Notes under the pieces: model-generated
Database searches by the model: none
Told to the model about the DNA's origin: nothing
Seen by the model: the letters and a program-made list of their open reading frames with translations, nothing else
Assembly (NCBI RefSeq): GCF_009600605.1
Contig: NZ_VWNA01000001.1
Span: forward strand, 2,032,501-2,096,500
From: Segnochrobactrum spirostomi
GTDB lineage: Bacteria > Pseudomonadota > Alphaproteobacteria > Rhizobiales > Segnochrobactraceae
Direction: 5' to 3'
Length of the DNA stretch: 64,000 bases
Position numbers and translations under genes: made by a program
Part shown: in pieces, positions 28,430 through 37,406 of the stretch
How the letters are laid out: each line of letters starts with the position of its first letter
Position numbering within the stretch: the stretch's first letter is position 1

Positions 28430-30877
28430 TCAGATCCGCTCAACGAAGGAATCGAGCACCTTCTTGCTGCCGGCCTTGTCGAAATCGATAGTGAGTTTGT
28501 TGCCGTCGACGAGTTCGACGCTGCCGTTGCCAAATTTCTGGTGGAAGACCCGGTCGCCTTTCGAAAAGGCCGACGCCGTCTCGACGACGCTCTTGGCGAC
28601 GAGCTCGCCCTCGATGGTGGCGCCGCCATCGCGCAGCCGCCGCGCAGCCGCCGCACCCGACCCGCCCGTGCCCCGCGTCGTCTGAGCGCTCGCCTGCGAC
28701 CGCGCCTGCGCGCGCTCCCAGCCGGGCGTCGTGTAGGACGAAGAGAAGGTCTCGCCGCGGTCGAACCGACTCGCGCCGTATCCGCCGTAGCCGCTCATCC
28801 CGTAGCCGCCGCCGTAGCCGGTCGCCTCGCGGACCTCGACATGAGCCTCCGGCAGTTCGTCGAGAAAGCGCGACGGGACCGTGGTCTGCCACAGACCGTG
28901 GACGCGCCGGTTCGAGGCGAACCAGACGAAGGCACGGCGCCGCGCCCGGGTGAGCCCGACATAAGCGAGCCGCCGCTCCTCCTCGAGCCCGGACCGGCCG
29001 GCCTCGTCGAGGGCGCGCTGGTGGGGAAAAAGCCCCTCCTCCCAGCCCGGCAGGAAGACGGTGTCGAACTCGAGGCCCTTGGCGCCGTGGAGCGTCATCA
29101 GCGTCACCGCGTCCTGGCCCGCCTCGCTCTCGGCGTCCATGACGAGGGAGATGTGCTCGAGGAAGCTCCCCATCGATTCGAAATCCTGCATGGAGCGGAC
29201 GAGCTCCTTGAGGTTTTCGAGGCGGCCCGGCGCATCGGCCGAGCGGTCGAGCTTCCACATTTCGGTGTAGCCGGATTCGTCGAGAATGATCTCGGCGAGC
29301 TCGGTGTGGCCGACCCGGTCGAGCTCGGTCCGCCAGCGGGCGAAGGCGGCGAGGAGATCCCGCAAGGTCGAGCGCGCCTTCGGCTTCAATTCCTCCGTCA
29401 TCACGAGCTCGGCCGCCGCCGCCATCAACGGAATGCGGCGCGAACGGGCGATGTCGTGGCAAAGCTTCAGCGTCGCCTCGCCGAGGCCGCGCTTCGGAGT
29501 GTTGACGATGCGCTCGAAGGCGAGGTCGTCGGCCGGCTGCACGGTGGCGCGGAAATAAGCGAGCGCGTCGCGGATCTCCATCCGCTCGTAGAAGCGCGGG
29601 CCGCCGATCACCCGGTAGGGCAGGCCGAGGGTGACGAAGCGATCCTCGAACTCGCGCATCTGGAACGAGGCGCGCATCAGGATCGCGATCTCGTCGAGCT
29701 TGTGGCCCTTGCGGTGCAGGCTCTCGATCTCGTCGCCGATGGCGCGGGCTTCCTCCGTTGAATCCCAGGCGGAGGCGACGATGACCTTCGCCGCATCGGG
29801 ATCGCGGGCGTCGGTGAACAGCGTCTTGCCGAGCCGGCCCTCGTTGTGGGCGATGAGGTGCGAGGCGGCGGCGAGGATCGGCGCGGTCGAGCGATAATTG
29901 CGCTCGAGGCGGATCACCACGGCACCGGGGAAATCCCGCTCGAAGCGCAGGATGTTGTCGACCTCCGCGCCGCGCCAGCCGTAGATCGACTGGTCGTCGT
30001 CGCCGACGCAGCAGATGTTCGGGTTCGACTGGGCGAGCAGGCGCAGCCACAGATATTGGGCGACGTTGGTGTCCTGGTACTCGTCCACCAGCATGTAGCG
30101 GAAACGGCGCTGATAATCGGCGAGCACGTCGGGATGGTCGCGGAATAGGCGGATCGGTTCGACGAGGAGATCGCCGAAATCGACCGCGTTCAGAACCTTG
30201 AGCCGGTCCTGGTAGGCGGCGTAGAGCGCCTGGCCCCGCCCACCGGCGAAGCCGCGGCCTTCGGAGGCCGCCACCTTGTCCGGCGTCAGGCCGCGATTCT
30301 TCCAGGAATCGATCAGGTTCGCGAGCTGGCGCGCAGGCCATCGCTTCTCGTCGATGTTCTCCGCCGCGATGATCTGCTTCATCAGGCGGAGCTGGTCGTC
30401 GGTATCGAGAATGGTGAAATCGGAGCGCAGGCCGACGAGCTCGGCATGGCGGCGCAGGATCTTCGTCCCGATCGAATGGAACGTGCCGAGCCAGGCCATG
30501 CCCTCGACGGTGCCGCCGACGAGGCTCGAAATGCGGTGGCGCATCTCGCGCGCCGCCTTGTTGGTGAAGGTGACGGCGAGGATTTCGAACGGGCGCGCCC
30601 GGCCGGAGGCGAGGATGTGGGCGATGCGGGTGGTCAGAACCCGGGTCTTGCCGGTGCCGGCGCCGGCGAGGACGAGCACCGGCCCGTCGACCGTCTCCAC
30701 GGCCTTGCGCTGTTCCGGATTGAGCCCCTCGAGATAGGGCGCGGGCGCCATGACGCCGCGGGCGCGGTCGGCGATGCCGCCGCGCTTCGGCGCGAAGCCG
30801 TCCGGCTCGCCGCGCGCGGGGGCGGGCGGGAACGGATCGTCGTCGAACGGATGGGCGGGATCTCCCGCGGGCGGCAT
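28430..30877 (-). CDS. uvrD: ATP-dependent DNA helicase UvrD/PcrA
   Basis: This 815-residue superfamily 1A 3'-5' helicase acts in nucleotide excision and mismatch repair and in removing RecA or stalled polymerase. Motif Q is in LNPEQRKAV, Walker A in LAGAGTGKT, motif II in LVDEYQDTN, motif III in VGDDDQSIYGWRGA, motif IV in RLERNYRS and motif V in LMTLHGAKGLEFDTVFL. The C-terminal SH3/Tudor-like domain that contacts RNA polymerase is present (KGDRVFHQKFGNGSVELVDG). A longer reading from a GTG at 30949 is possible. It uses its own transcript. Confidence 0.95.
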   Translation of the reverse strand: MPPAGDPAHPFDDDPFPPAPARGEPDGFAPKRGGIADRARGVMAPAPYLEGLNPEQRKAVETVDGPVLVLAGAGTGKTRVLTTRIAHILASGRARPFEILAVTFTNKAAREMRHRISSLVGGTVEGMAWLGTFHSIGTKILRRHAELVGLRSDFTILDTDDQLRLMKQIIAAENIDEKRWPARQLANLIDSWKNRGLTPDKVAASEGRGFAGGRGQALYAAYQDRLKVLNAVDFGDLLVEPIRLFRDHPDVLADYQRRFRYMLVDEYQDTNVAQYLWLRLLAQSNPNICCVGDDDQSIYGWRGAEVDNILRFERDFPGAVVIRLERNYRSTAPILAAASHLIAHNEGRLGKTLFTDARDPDAAKVIVASAWDSTEEARAIGDEIESLHRKGHKLDEIAILMRASFQMREFEDRFVTLGLPYRVIGGPRFYERMEIRDALAYFRATVQPADDLAFERIVNTPKRGLGEATLKLCHDIARSRRIPLMAAAAELVMTEELKPKARSTLRDLLAAFARWRTELDRVGHTELAEIILDESGYTEMWKLDRSADAPGRLENLKELVRSMQDFESMGSFLEHISLVMDAESEAGQDAVTLMTLHGAKGLEFDTVFLPGWEEGLFPHQRALDEAGRSGLEEERRLAYVGLTRARRRAFVWFASNRRVHGLWQTTVPSRFLDELPEAHVEVREATGYGGGYGMSGYGGYGASRFDRGETFSSSYTTPGWERAQARSQASAQTTRGTGGSGAAAARRLRDGGATIEGELVAKSVVETASAFSKGDRVFHQKFGNGSVELVDGNKLTIDFDKAGSKKVLDSFVERI

Positions 30878-31000
30878 CAAAGCAAACGGGCCTTCGGCGA
30901 ATCGCGACCTGGAACGGATAATGAACGATATAGCCAACGATTGCGGCACTTCCCAGGGCGGGCGGCCATCAAAGCGTCGGCATGGCGCCGCCCCGCGCCC

Positions 31001-31831
31001 TCACAGGCGGCGGATGGTGCGCAACGCGACACCCGCCGACGCGATCCGGGCGATCGCCGCGGCGGCATCCTCGATCACCACTTCCATGTGGTGACCGCTC
31101 GCATGGAGCATCCGGCGGTCGTCGACGAGGATCGCGACGTGCCCCGGCCAGAACAGCAGGTCGCCGCGGCGGGCGTCCGCCGGCAGGGCGATCGCCTCCC
31201 CGCTGCCGCCGGCGACGACGGTGCCGACCCCGCGTTCCTGCGGGCCGGTGTCGCGGGGCGTCCCTTGGCCGGCGAGGCGCAGGGCGAGCTGGACGAGGCC
31301 CGAACAATCGATGCCGTCCGCGGTGGTGCCGCCCCAGAGATAAGGCGTGCCGACGAAGCGCTCGGCGACCGCCACCCAATCGGGCGCGCGATGGGTAACC
31401 GGCACCAGATGGGACGCGACGATCGCCGCGCCGTCGGCGAGGAGCGCGAAGCCGAGGCCGCGGGTTTCCGCGGTGCCGACGACGGCGACCTCGGAGCCGA
31501 GCGTCAGCACGGCGCGCGGCGGCCGCTTCATCTCGGCTTCCGGATAGACGAAGGTGCGCCGCACGAGGACGCGGTGGGTCGGCGCCGGATCGTGGGGTCC
31601 GAGCGCGTCCGCAGGAACGAAGCCGCGATAACCGTCATAGAGCCGTTCGACGGCGATCCAGCCGGCCTCCGGGGCGCCGTGAAGGCGGACCGCCTCGCCG
31701 GCGAGCAGTTCGGTGTCGAGCCCCGAATGGGCCCGCGGCTCGCGGCGCAGCGGCGCCGATCCGGCCGCGATGCGGCGCAGATCACCTTCCGGATGGCCGA
31801 CGTTCCCTTCGAGGATCGCGTCGCTCGGCAT
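31001..31831 (-). CDS. NlpC/P60-family peptidase with SH3-like N-terminal region
   Basis: This 276-residue protein resembles bacterial dipeptidyl-peptidase VI-type enzymes that cut gamma-D-Glu-diamino acid bonds of peptidoglycan peptides. The catalytic cysteine is in DGIDCSGLVQLAL (about residue 175), the histidine in PGHVAILVD, and a third polar residue near LHASGHH. Residues 1-130 contain two SH3-like segments (GLDTELLAGEAVRLHG, EAGWIAVE). No signal peptide is present, so it probably acts on recycled peptides in the cytoplasm. It starts 9 bases after the leucyl aminopeptidase stop; the two are probably co-transcribed. Confidence 0.9.
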   Translation of the reverse strand: MPSDAILEGNVGHPEGDLRRIAAGSAPLRREPRAHSGLDTELLAGEAVRLHGAPEAGWIAVERLYDGYRGFVPADALGPHDPAPTHRVLVRRTFVYPEAEMKRPPRAVLTLGSEVAVVGTAETRGLGFALLADGAAIVASHLVPVTHRAPDWVAVAERFVGTPYLWGGTTADGIDCSGLVQLALRLAGQGTPRDTGPQERGVGTVVAGGSGEAIALPADARRGDLLFWPGHVAILVDDRRMLHASGHHMEVVIEDAAAAIARIASAGVALRTIRRL

Positions 31832-31840
31832 GGCGCCCTC

Positions 31841-33237
31841 TCAGGTCGAGGCGAGGGTGCCCGCCGCCGCGCGGGCGGCGATCACGGCATAGAGGGCGCG
31901 GATCGCCTGGGCCTCGCCGCCCTCGGGCCGGCCCGGCCGCGCCGACGGCGTCCAGGCATAGATGTCGCCATGGACCCAGGTCTTGGCGCCTTCGGCGAAG
32001 CGCTGGAGAAACAGGGCGGCGGTGATCGAGCCGGCGAACGGCGCGCTCGAGATGTTGTTCAGGTCCGCGACCTTCGATTCGAGCCAGCGGGCATAGGGCT
32101 TCCACAGCGGCAGGCGCCACACCGGATCGCCGACGGCGAGGCCGGCGGCCGCGAACTCGGCCGCGAAGGCGTCGTCCTCGGTGTAGAAGGGCGGCAGGTC
32201 GGGACCCACCGCAACCCGCGCCGCCCCGGTCAGGGTGGCGAGATCGACGAGCAGGTCCGGCTCGTCTTCGGTCGCGAGCGCGAGGGCGTCGGCGAGCACC
32301 AGCCGGCCCTCGGCGTCGGTGTCGCCGATCTCGACGCTGAGGCCCTTGCGGCTGCGGAACACGTCGCCGGGGCGGAAGGCGCGGCCCGAGATGGCGTTCT
32401 CGACCGCCGGGATGATGACACGCAGGCGCACCGGCAGGGCGGCGTCGAGGATCATCCGGGCGAGGCCGAGCACGCTCGCCGCCCCGCCCATGTCCTTCTT
32501 CATGAGCGTCATGTAGTTGCCGGTCTTGATGTTGAGACCGCCGGTGTCGAAGCAGACGCCCTTGCCGACCAGCGTCACCTTCGGGTGCGCCGCGTCGCCC
32601 CAGGTGATGTCGAGAAGGCGCGCTTCCCGCTCGCTACCCATGCCGACGGCGTGGACGAGCGGGAAGCGCTCGGCGAGAAGGTCGTCGCCGACGATCTGGC
32701 GGAACGTCGCGCCGAAGCGCCGGGCGAGGGCTTCGGCGGTGGCGGCGAGCTCGGCCGGACCGAGATCATTAGCCGGCGTATTGACGAGGTCGCGGGTGAG
32801 ATAGACGCCGGCCACGACGCGCTCGAGCTCGGCCGCATCGATGCCCTCCGGCTCGCAGAGCAGCACGTCGCGGGGCTTGGCCGTACGGTAGCGGTCGAAG
32901 CGGTAGCCCCGAGGGCGAAGGCGAGGGCCGCGGCCTGGAGGTCGGGGAAGCCCGACGCGAGGCGGTAGCGGCCCGCCGGCAGCGCGGTCGCGAGTGCCCC
33001 GGCGACCAGCGGGCCGGCATCGCCAGTGCCGAGGCCGAGGAGCGCGGCGGCGATGGCGCCGTCGCTGCCGGGGACCACGATCACGCTGCCCGCGGACGCA
33101 TCGAAGCGGGCGGCGGCGATCCACGCCGCGGCGGCGCCTCCGAGCGAAGCGCCGAGGGTCTCGATCTCGGCGGGACGGACGGCATAGACCGGCACGGCAT
33201 CGGCCGCGTCTCGGCTCGGCAACAGGACTTCGGACAC
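31841..33237 (-). pseudogene. M17 leucyl aminopeptidase, one-base frameshift
   Basis: The N-terminal third (from GTG 33237, VSEVLLPSRDAADAV) and the catalytic domain (YRFDRYRTAKPRDVLLCEP onward) are in different frames. Adding one G to the GGGG run (plus strand CCCC at 32907-32910) joins them into a 465-residue M17 aminopeptidase of normal length. Catalytic features after the break are intact: NTPANDLGP, GKGVCFDTGGLNIKT, MKKDMGGAA and the family signature DTDAEGRLVLADAL. These metal enzymes release N-terminal residues from peptides. The gene precedes the NlpC/P60 gene. A sequencing error is as likely as a true mutation. Confidence 0.88.
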
Positions 33238-33743
33238 GGGAGAACTCCGGACGGATCGAAGAGGGTTCCGGTGACGCACGGCGCGAGGCTCATGGCTCGA
33301 GGACCATGCACCGGGCACGCCACGTCGGATCGGTGGCACACTGAATCGTTCGCGCCGCGAAGTCCAGGCGGCCGGATGGCCCGGGCATGACGCACGCCGC
33401 GTTGCCACGTTACGGATCGCCCCGCGCTCGCGCACAGGCGCGTGAAATCGAACGCCGCCTCTTGTCTCCGCCCGCTTTCGGCGCCACCTAAAGGAGAGGC
33501 ACGGGTGCCCTGCCCGCCGCCGGAACGGGATCGGCGTTTTCCCCCGATCCCGCAAGATCACCTCGTCATCGGTCGCGCGCCGCTTCGTATCGGGTGCCGC
33601 GGGCCGCTGATTTCAAGTCCGCGGTGGCCTCCGCCGCTCCCGCCTCTCAGGACGGATCGTCCGTCCGCGTTTCCCATCTGCCGATGACGGGGTTCGCCGG
33701 ACCGGCGCGCGCCGCACGGCCCGCGACAATCCCGGAGAGACCC
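33238..33743. other. Intergenic region between aminopeptidase and alcohol dehydrogenase
   Basis: This gap of about 500 bases separates two divergent genes and should hold both promoters. I see no gene. At 33600-33660 the sequence vaguely resembles part of a tRNA anticodon arm, but no cloverleaf can be drawn. It could be a decayed tRNA fragment or chance. Confidence 0.45.
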
Positions 33744-34793
33744 ATGTTCTCATGCATCGGATATGCCGCGACGGCTCCCGACCAGCCGCTCGCCCCGTTC
33801 TCCTTCGAGCGCCGCGATCCCACGCCGGAGGACGTCGAGATCGACATCCTCTATTGCGGGGTCTGCCATTCCGACCTCCACATGGCCCGCAACGAATGGG
33901 GCGTCTCCACCTATCCGGTGGTGCCGGGCCACGAGATCGTGGGCCGGGTGAAGCGCGTCGGCAGCGACGTCACCCGCTTCAAGGCGGGCGATCTCGTCGG
34001 CGTCGGCTGCATGGTCGATTCCTGCCGGACCTGCTCGAGCTGCAAGGAAGGCCTGGAGCAGTTCTGCGAAGCCGGCATGATCGGGACCTACAACGCGCCC
34101 GACAAGCACACCGGCGGCATGACCTACGGCGGCTATTCGAAGTCGGTCGTGGTCTATGAAGGCTTCGTCCTCAAGATTGCGGACACGCTCGATCCGGCCG
34201 CCGCTGCCCCGCTGCTGTGCGCCGGCATCACCACCTATTCGCCGCTGCGGCACTGGAAGGTCGGACCGGGTAAGAAGGTCGGCATCGTCGGCCTCGGCGG
34301 CCTCGGCCACATGGGCTTGAAGTTCGCCCATGCCTTCGGCGCGCAGGTCGCGCTGTTCACCACCTCGCCGTCCAAGGCGGAAGACGCCAAGCGGCTCGGC
34401 GCCGACACCGTCATCATCTCGACCAATGCGGACGAGATGAAGGCCCACGCCGGCAGCTTCGACTTCATCCTCGATTGCGTCTCCGCGCCCCACGACATCA
34501 ACGCCTACATCGCGCTTCTGAAGCGCGACGGCACGATCGTCTCGGTCGGCGTGCCGGAGAAGCCGTTCCAGGTCGTGACCATGGGGCTCGTGCTCGGCCG
34601 CCGCTCGTTCGCCGGTTCGCTGATCGGCGGCATCCCGGAGACCCAGGAGATGCTCGATTTCTGCGCCGAGCACGGCATCACGTCCGACGTGGAGGTGATC
34701 AAGATCGACGAGATCAACACCGCCTACGAGCGGATGCTGAAGAGCGACGTCAAATATCGCTTCGCCATCGACATGGCCTCGCTCGCGGCCTGA
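33744..34793 (+). CDS. Zinc-dependent NAD(P) alcohol dehydrogenase (CAD/YahK-like)
   Basis: This 349-residue medium-chain dehydrogenase reduces aldehydes or oxidises alcohols. The catalytic zinc ligands are in CGVCHSDLH (residues 38-46) and GHEIVGRV, and the structural zinc site is the cysteine cluster DSCRTCSSCKEGLEQFC. The nucleotide-binding glycine motif is GLGGLGHMG. The overall match is to the cinnamyl-alcohol-dehydrogenase-like group that includes E. coli YahK and YjgB, usually NADPH-linked. The ATG at 33744 has GGAGAG upstream. It is monocistronic, ending in a very strong terminator. Confidence 0.93.
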   Translation: MFSCIGYAATAPDQPLAPFSFERRDPTPEDVEIDILYCGVCHSDLHMARNEWGVSTYPVVPGHEIVGRVKRVGSDVTRFKAGDLVGVGCMVDSCRTCSSCKEGLEQFCEAGMIGTYNAPDKHTGGMTYGGYSKSVVVYEGFVLKIADTLDPAAAAPLLCAGITTYSPLRHWKVGPGKKVGIVGLGGLGHMGLKFAHAFGAQVALFTTSPSKAEDAKRLGADTVIISTNADEMKAHAGSFDFILDCVSAPHDINAYIALLKRDGTIVSVGVPEKPFQVVTMGLVLGRRSFAGSLIGGIPETQEMLDFCAEHGITSDVEVIKIDEINTAYERMLKSDVKYRFAIDMASLAA

Positions 34794-34814
34794 TTGTGAA
34801 TTGACGGCGAAACG

Positions 34815-34850
34815 AAGCGGCCGCACCGAAGGGTGCGGCCGCTTTCTTTT
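34815..34850 (+). terminator. Strong intrinsic terminator after the alcohol dehydrogenase
   Basis: Arms AAGCGGCCGCACC (34815-34827) and GGTGCGGCCGCTT (34832-34844) make a perfect 13-bp stem with a 4-base loop, followed by TCTTTT. It ends the dehydrogenase transcript 20 bases after the stop and may also block the convergent L,D-transpeptidase transcript. Confidence 0.92.
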
Positions 34851-34889
34851 CGAGGGCAGCCTTTCCTTTCGGGGACGGGCCTCGTCGCG

Positions 34890-35588
34890 TCAGGTGGCGT
34901 CCCTGCCGCCGTCGCTCTTGTCCTCGACGACGACGACCCGCGTGCCCACCGGCGCACGGTTGTAGAGGTCGATGATGTCCTGGTTCATCATCCGGACGCA
35001 GCCCGACGACACCCGGTGGCCGATCGTCCACGGCTCGTTGGTGCCGTGGATGCGGTAACGGGTGTCGCGGCCGCCGCGATAGAGATAGAGCGCGCGGGCG
35101 CCGAGCGGGTTGCCGATGCCGCCGTCCATGCCGGCCGCAAATTTCCGCAATTCCGGCTTCACCGCGATCATGTTCGCCGTCGGCGTCCAATGCGGCCATT
35201 CCGCCTTGCGGCCGACGATGGCGTTGCCCGGATTGCGGTAGCCTTCCTTGCTGACGCCGACGCCGTAGCGGATCGCCTGACCGCCCTCGAGCACGAAGTA
35301 GAGCAGCTTCTCGTCCGGATAGACGACGATGGTCCCCGGCGGTTCGTCGCCGATATAGGTGACCTGCTGGCGCCAGAACTTGCGGTCCACCTTGTGCAGG
35401 TCGATGGCCGGAACGGGATAGGGCTCGGTGGTGATGGGCCCGTACATCGCGACATAGATCGGGTCGATCGGGGCGAGGCCGGGTTGCACGCGGGCCGTGG
35501 CGCAGGCGGCGAGGAAAAGCGGCAGGCCGCCGACCACGGCGCGCCGGGTCAGGCGCACGGCGGTCTCGTCGGAGGTCTTACGGGTCAT
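34890..35588 (-). CDS. L,D-transpeptidase (YkuD domain), exported
   Basis: This 232-residue protein forms 3-3 peptidoglycan cross-links or attaches envelope proteins to peptidoglycan. The YkuD active site is present: RIHGTNEPWTIGHRVSSGCVRMMNQD, with the catalytic cysteine in SSGCVRM. The N-terminus has twin arginines, a hydrophobic stretch and LAACA (RRAVVGGLPLFLAAC), so it could be a Tat substrate or a lipoprotein. The ATG at 35588 starts MTRKTSDET. It is monocistronic; alphaproteobacteria typically carry many paralogues of this family. Confidence 0.92.
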   Translation of the reverse strand: MTRKTSDETAVRLTRRAVVGGLPLFLAACATARVQPGLAPIDPIYVAMYGPITTEPYPVPAIDLHKVDRKFWRQQVTYIGDEPPGTIVVYPDEKLLYFVLEGGQAIRYGVGVSKEGYRNPGNAIVGRKAEWPHWTPTANMIAVKPELRKFAAGMDGGIGNPLGARALYLYRGGRDTRYRIHGTNEPWTIGHRVSSGCVRMMNQDIIDLYNRAPVGTRVVVVEDKSDGGRDAT

Positions 35589-35737
35589 GTCACACTCGGG
35601 CACACTGAAGGATCGCTCGTCCTACCATGCGCCCAGGGCGCGATGGGTTGCGTCACGGCCACAGCCCGCCGAGGGCAGGCCGTGCGCGAACACGATCGCG
35701 GCATAATGTTATCGAGAGGTTAGGACGACTGGCGCGA

Positions 35738-36409
35738 TCACGCGCCTTCGCCGCGCACCGGCACGGTGCCGCGGCGGCGCGGACGGTCCTTGGCCCGCCG
35801 GCCGATGATCTTGAGGACGCCGACCGTTCCGGCGACCGTCAGCGCCGCGGCGATGGCAACGAAGCCGAGCCAGTGCGCCTCGGTGACCTCCTCGAGATTG
35901 ACGAGGCTCTTCGCCGCCAGATAGCCGGGGGCGAGCATCACGGGAACCCAGACCACCGCCGAGAGCACGTTGGCGAGCTGGAAACGTCGGCCGTCCATTT
36001 CCATCATGCCGGCGACGATGGGCACGATGGCCCGGACCGGACCGAAGAAGCGGCCGAGGAAGATCGAGGCCGAGCCGTATTTGCGGAAGAACAGGCGGCC
36101 CCGGGCGATCGACGTCTTGTCGCGGTTGAGCGGCCAGCGGGTGAAGGCGCGGCGGCCGATGCGGCGGCCGAGCCAGTAGGACACCGCGTCGCCGAGCGAT
36201 GCGCCGACGATCGACCAGATGATGACGGCGAGCGGGTCGAGCTGGCCCGCCCCGATCAGTCCACCGGCCAGGATCATCAGCGCCGTCGCCGGAATGAAGA
36301 GACCGATGAAGGCCATCGATTCGCCGAACGCGAGCATGGCCAGAATCGGACCCGCCCAGGCGCGATGCACTTCGATGAACTGGCCGGCCTGGGCCACGAG
36401 ATCCTGCAA
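35738..36409 (-). CDS. DedA-family membrane protein (probable lipid scramblase/transporter)
   Basis: This 223-residue integral membrane protein is of the DedA/SNARE-associated group, implicated in undecaprenyl-phosphate or phospholipid translocation and in membrane-potential maintenance. Family motifs seen are FGESMAFIGLFIPATALMILAGGL, GASLGDAVSYWLGRRIG and FLGRFFGPVRAIVPIVAGMMEM, with the two conserved arginines in GRFFGPVR. The start is inferred as TTG at 36409 because it follows AAGGAG by seven bases and gives the normal family length; open frame further 5' looks non-coding. Confidence 0.88.
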   Translation of the reverse strand: MQDLVAQAGQFIEVHRAWAGPILAMLAFGESMAFIGLFIPATALMILAGGLIGAGQLDPLAVIIWSIVGASLGDAVSYWLGRRIGRRAFTRWPLNRDKTSIARGRLFFRKYGSASIFLGRFFGPVRAIVPIVAGMMEMDGRRFQLANVLSAVVWVPVMLAPGYLAAKSLVNLEEVTEAHWLGFVAIAAALTVAGTVGVLKIIGRRAKDRPRRRGTVPVRGEGA

Positions 36410-36734
36410 AGCACGTCTCCTTCGGACCACGGCGGGCCCGCGGGTTTTCCCGACCCGGACAATCCAGCCTCGAGGCGAGCGTGCCTCTGATGCGGGGCGT
36501 CCATCCCGATGCCGGCGGGAGAATGGCGCTCTCATTGCCCCGAAACCAAGGCGGGAACAAGGAGAACCTGATCGCCGTCTTAGCGACGGTGCGGTCGGCG
36601 GCGCGCTTCTCCGGTCCGACAGCGGCGCGAGCGCCGCCCACGCTGTTGTCAGTGCGTCATATAGCCGACTTAGCACAAGACGGCTGACCTTCTCCGGCGC
36701 GGTTTGCGCCGCCCTCCCGCTCAAGGGACCGACG
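36410..36734. other. Intergenic region between dedA and pmtA-like genes
   Basis: About 325 bases separate these divergent genes. Both are membrane-lipid functions and may share regulation. I see no gene and no striking repeat in it. Confidence 0.4.
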
Positions 36735-37406
36735 ATGACCCGTGACGTGACGCTCGATCTCGACCGCCGCACGATCGAGGAGGCTTATGCCCGCTGGGCG
36801 CCGGTTTACGACGCCGTCGTCGGACCGATCTGCGCCTCCGGCCGGCGCGCCGCAGCGACCGCCGCCCGCTCGGTCGGCGGCCGGATTCTGGAAATCGGCG
36901 TCGGAACGGGGCTGTCCTTCGCCGATTATCGCGGCACGGCAGAAATCACCGGCATCGACATGTCGGCGCCGATGCTCGACAAGGCGCGCCGCCGTCTCGC
37001 CAGCGGCCGCTTTCCCTGGGTCAAGGCGCTCCACCAGATGGACGCCCACGCCCTGGAATTTCCCGCCGCCGCGTTCGATTGCGTCGTCGCCCAGTTCGTC
37101 ATCACCCTCGTCGAAAATCCGGAAGGCGTGCTCGACGAATGCGCCCGCGTGGTGCGCCCGGGCGGCGAGGTGGTGCTCGTCAACCATCTCTATTCCGAGC
37201 GCGGAGCGGCTGCGGCGGTGGAACGCTGGTTCGCCCGCCGCACCCGCTCGATGGGCCTGCGACCGGAATTTCCGTTCTCGCGGCTGACCCACTGGGCGGA
37301 GGCGCACCCGGAGATGGAGCTCATCGAGCGGCGGCCATTGCCGCCGTTCGGCGTCTACACGCTGATCCGTTTCCGCCGCACCGCCGCCCGCCCCGCATCA
37401 GCGTGA
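36735..37406 (+). CDS. pmtA: PmtA-type phosphatidylethanolamine N-methyltransferase
   Basis: This 223-residue SAM-dependent methyltransferase has the PmtA-type signature: YARWAPVYDAVVGP near the N-terminus, and motif I LEIGVGTGLSFADY, matching the EVGVGTGLSLP-type motif of rhizobial and Rhodobacter PmtA. Motif II lies in FDCVVAQFVITLVENPEG, and motif III in VVRPGGEVVLVNHLYSE. PmtA methylates phosphatidylethanolamine three times to phosphatidylcholine. It could also be a related ubiquinone or other lipid methyltransferase, but the motif set supports PmtA. Its 3' end overlaps the convergent TTC38-like gene by nine bases. Confidence 0.85.
   Translation: MTRDVTLDLDRRTIEEAYARWAPVYDAVVGPICASGRRAAATAARSVGGRILEIGVGTGLSFADYRGTAEITGIDMSAPMLDKARRRLASGRFPWVKALHQMDAHALEFPAAAFDCVVAQFVITLVENPEGVLDECARVVRPGGEVVLVNHLYSERGAAAAVERWFARRTRSMGLRPEFPFSRLTHWAEAHPEMELIERRPLPPFGVYTLIRFRRTAARPASA

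Noticed and set aside
33600-33660. tRNA-like anticodon-arm sequence (TTTCAAG, possible selenocysteine or serine tRNA)
   Set aside because: No acceptor stem, T-loop or D-arm can be drawn on either strand, and the stem has a mismatch. At best a decayed fragment.
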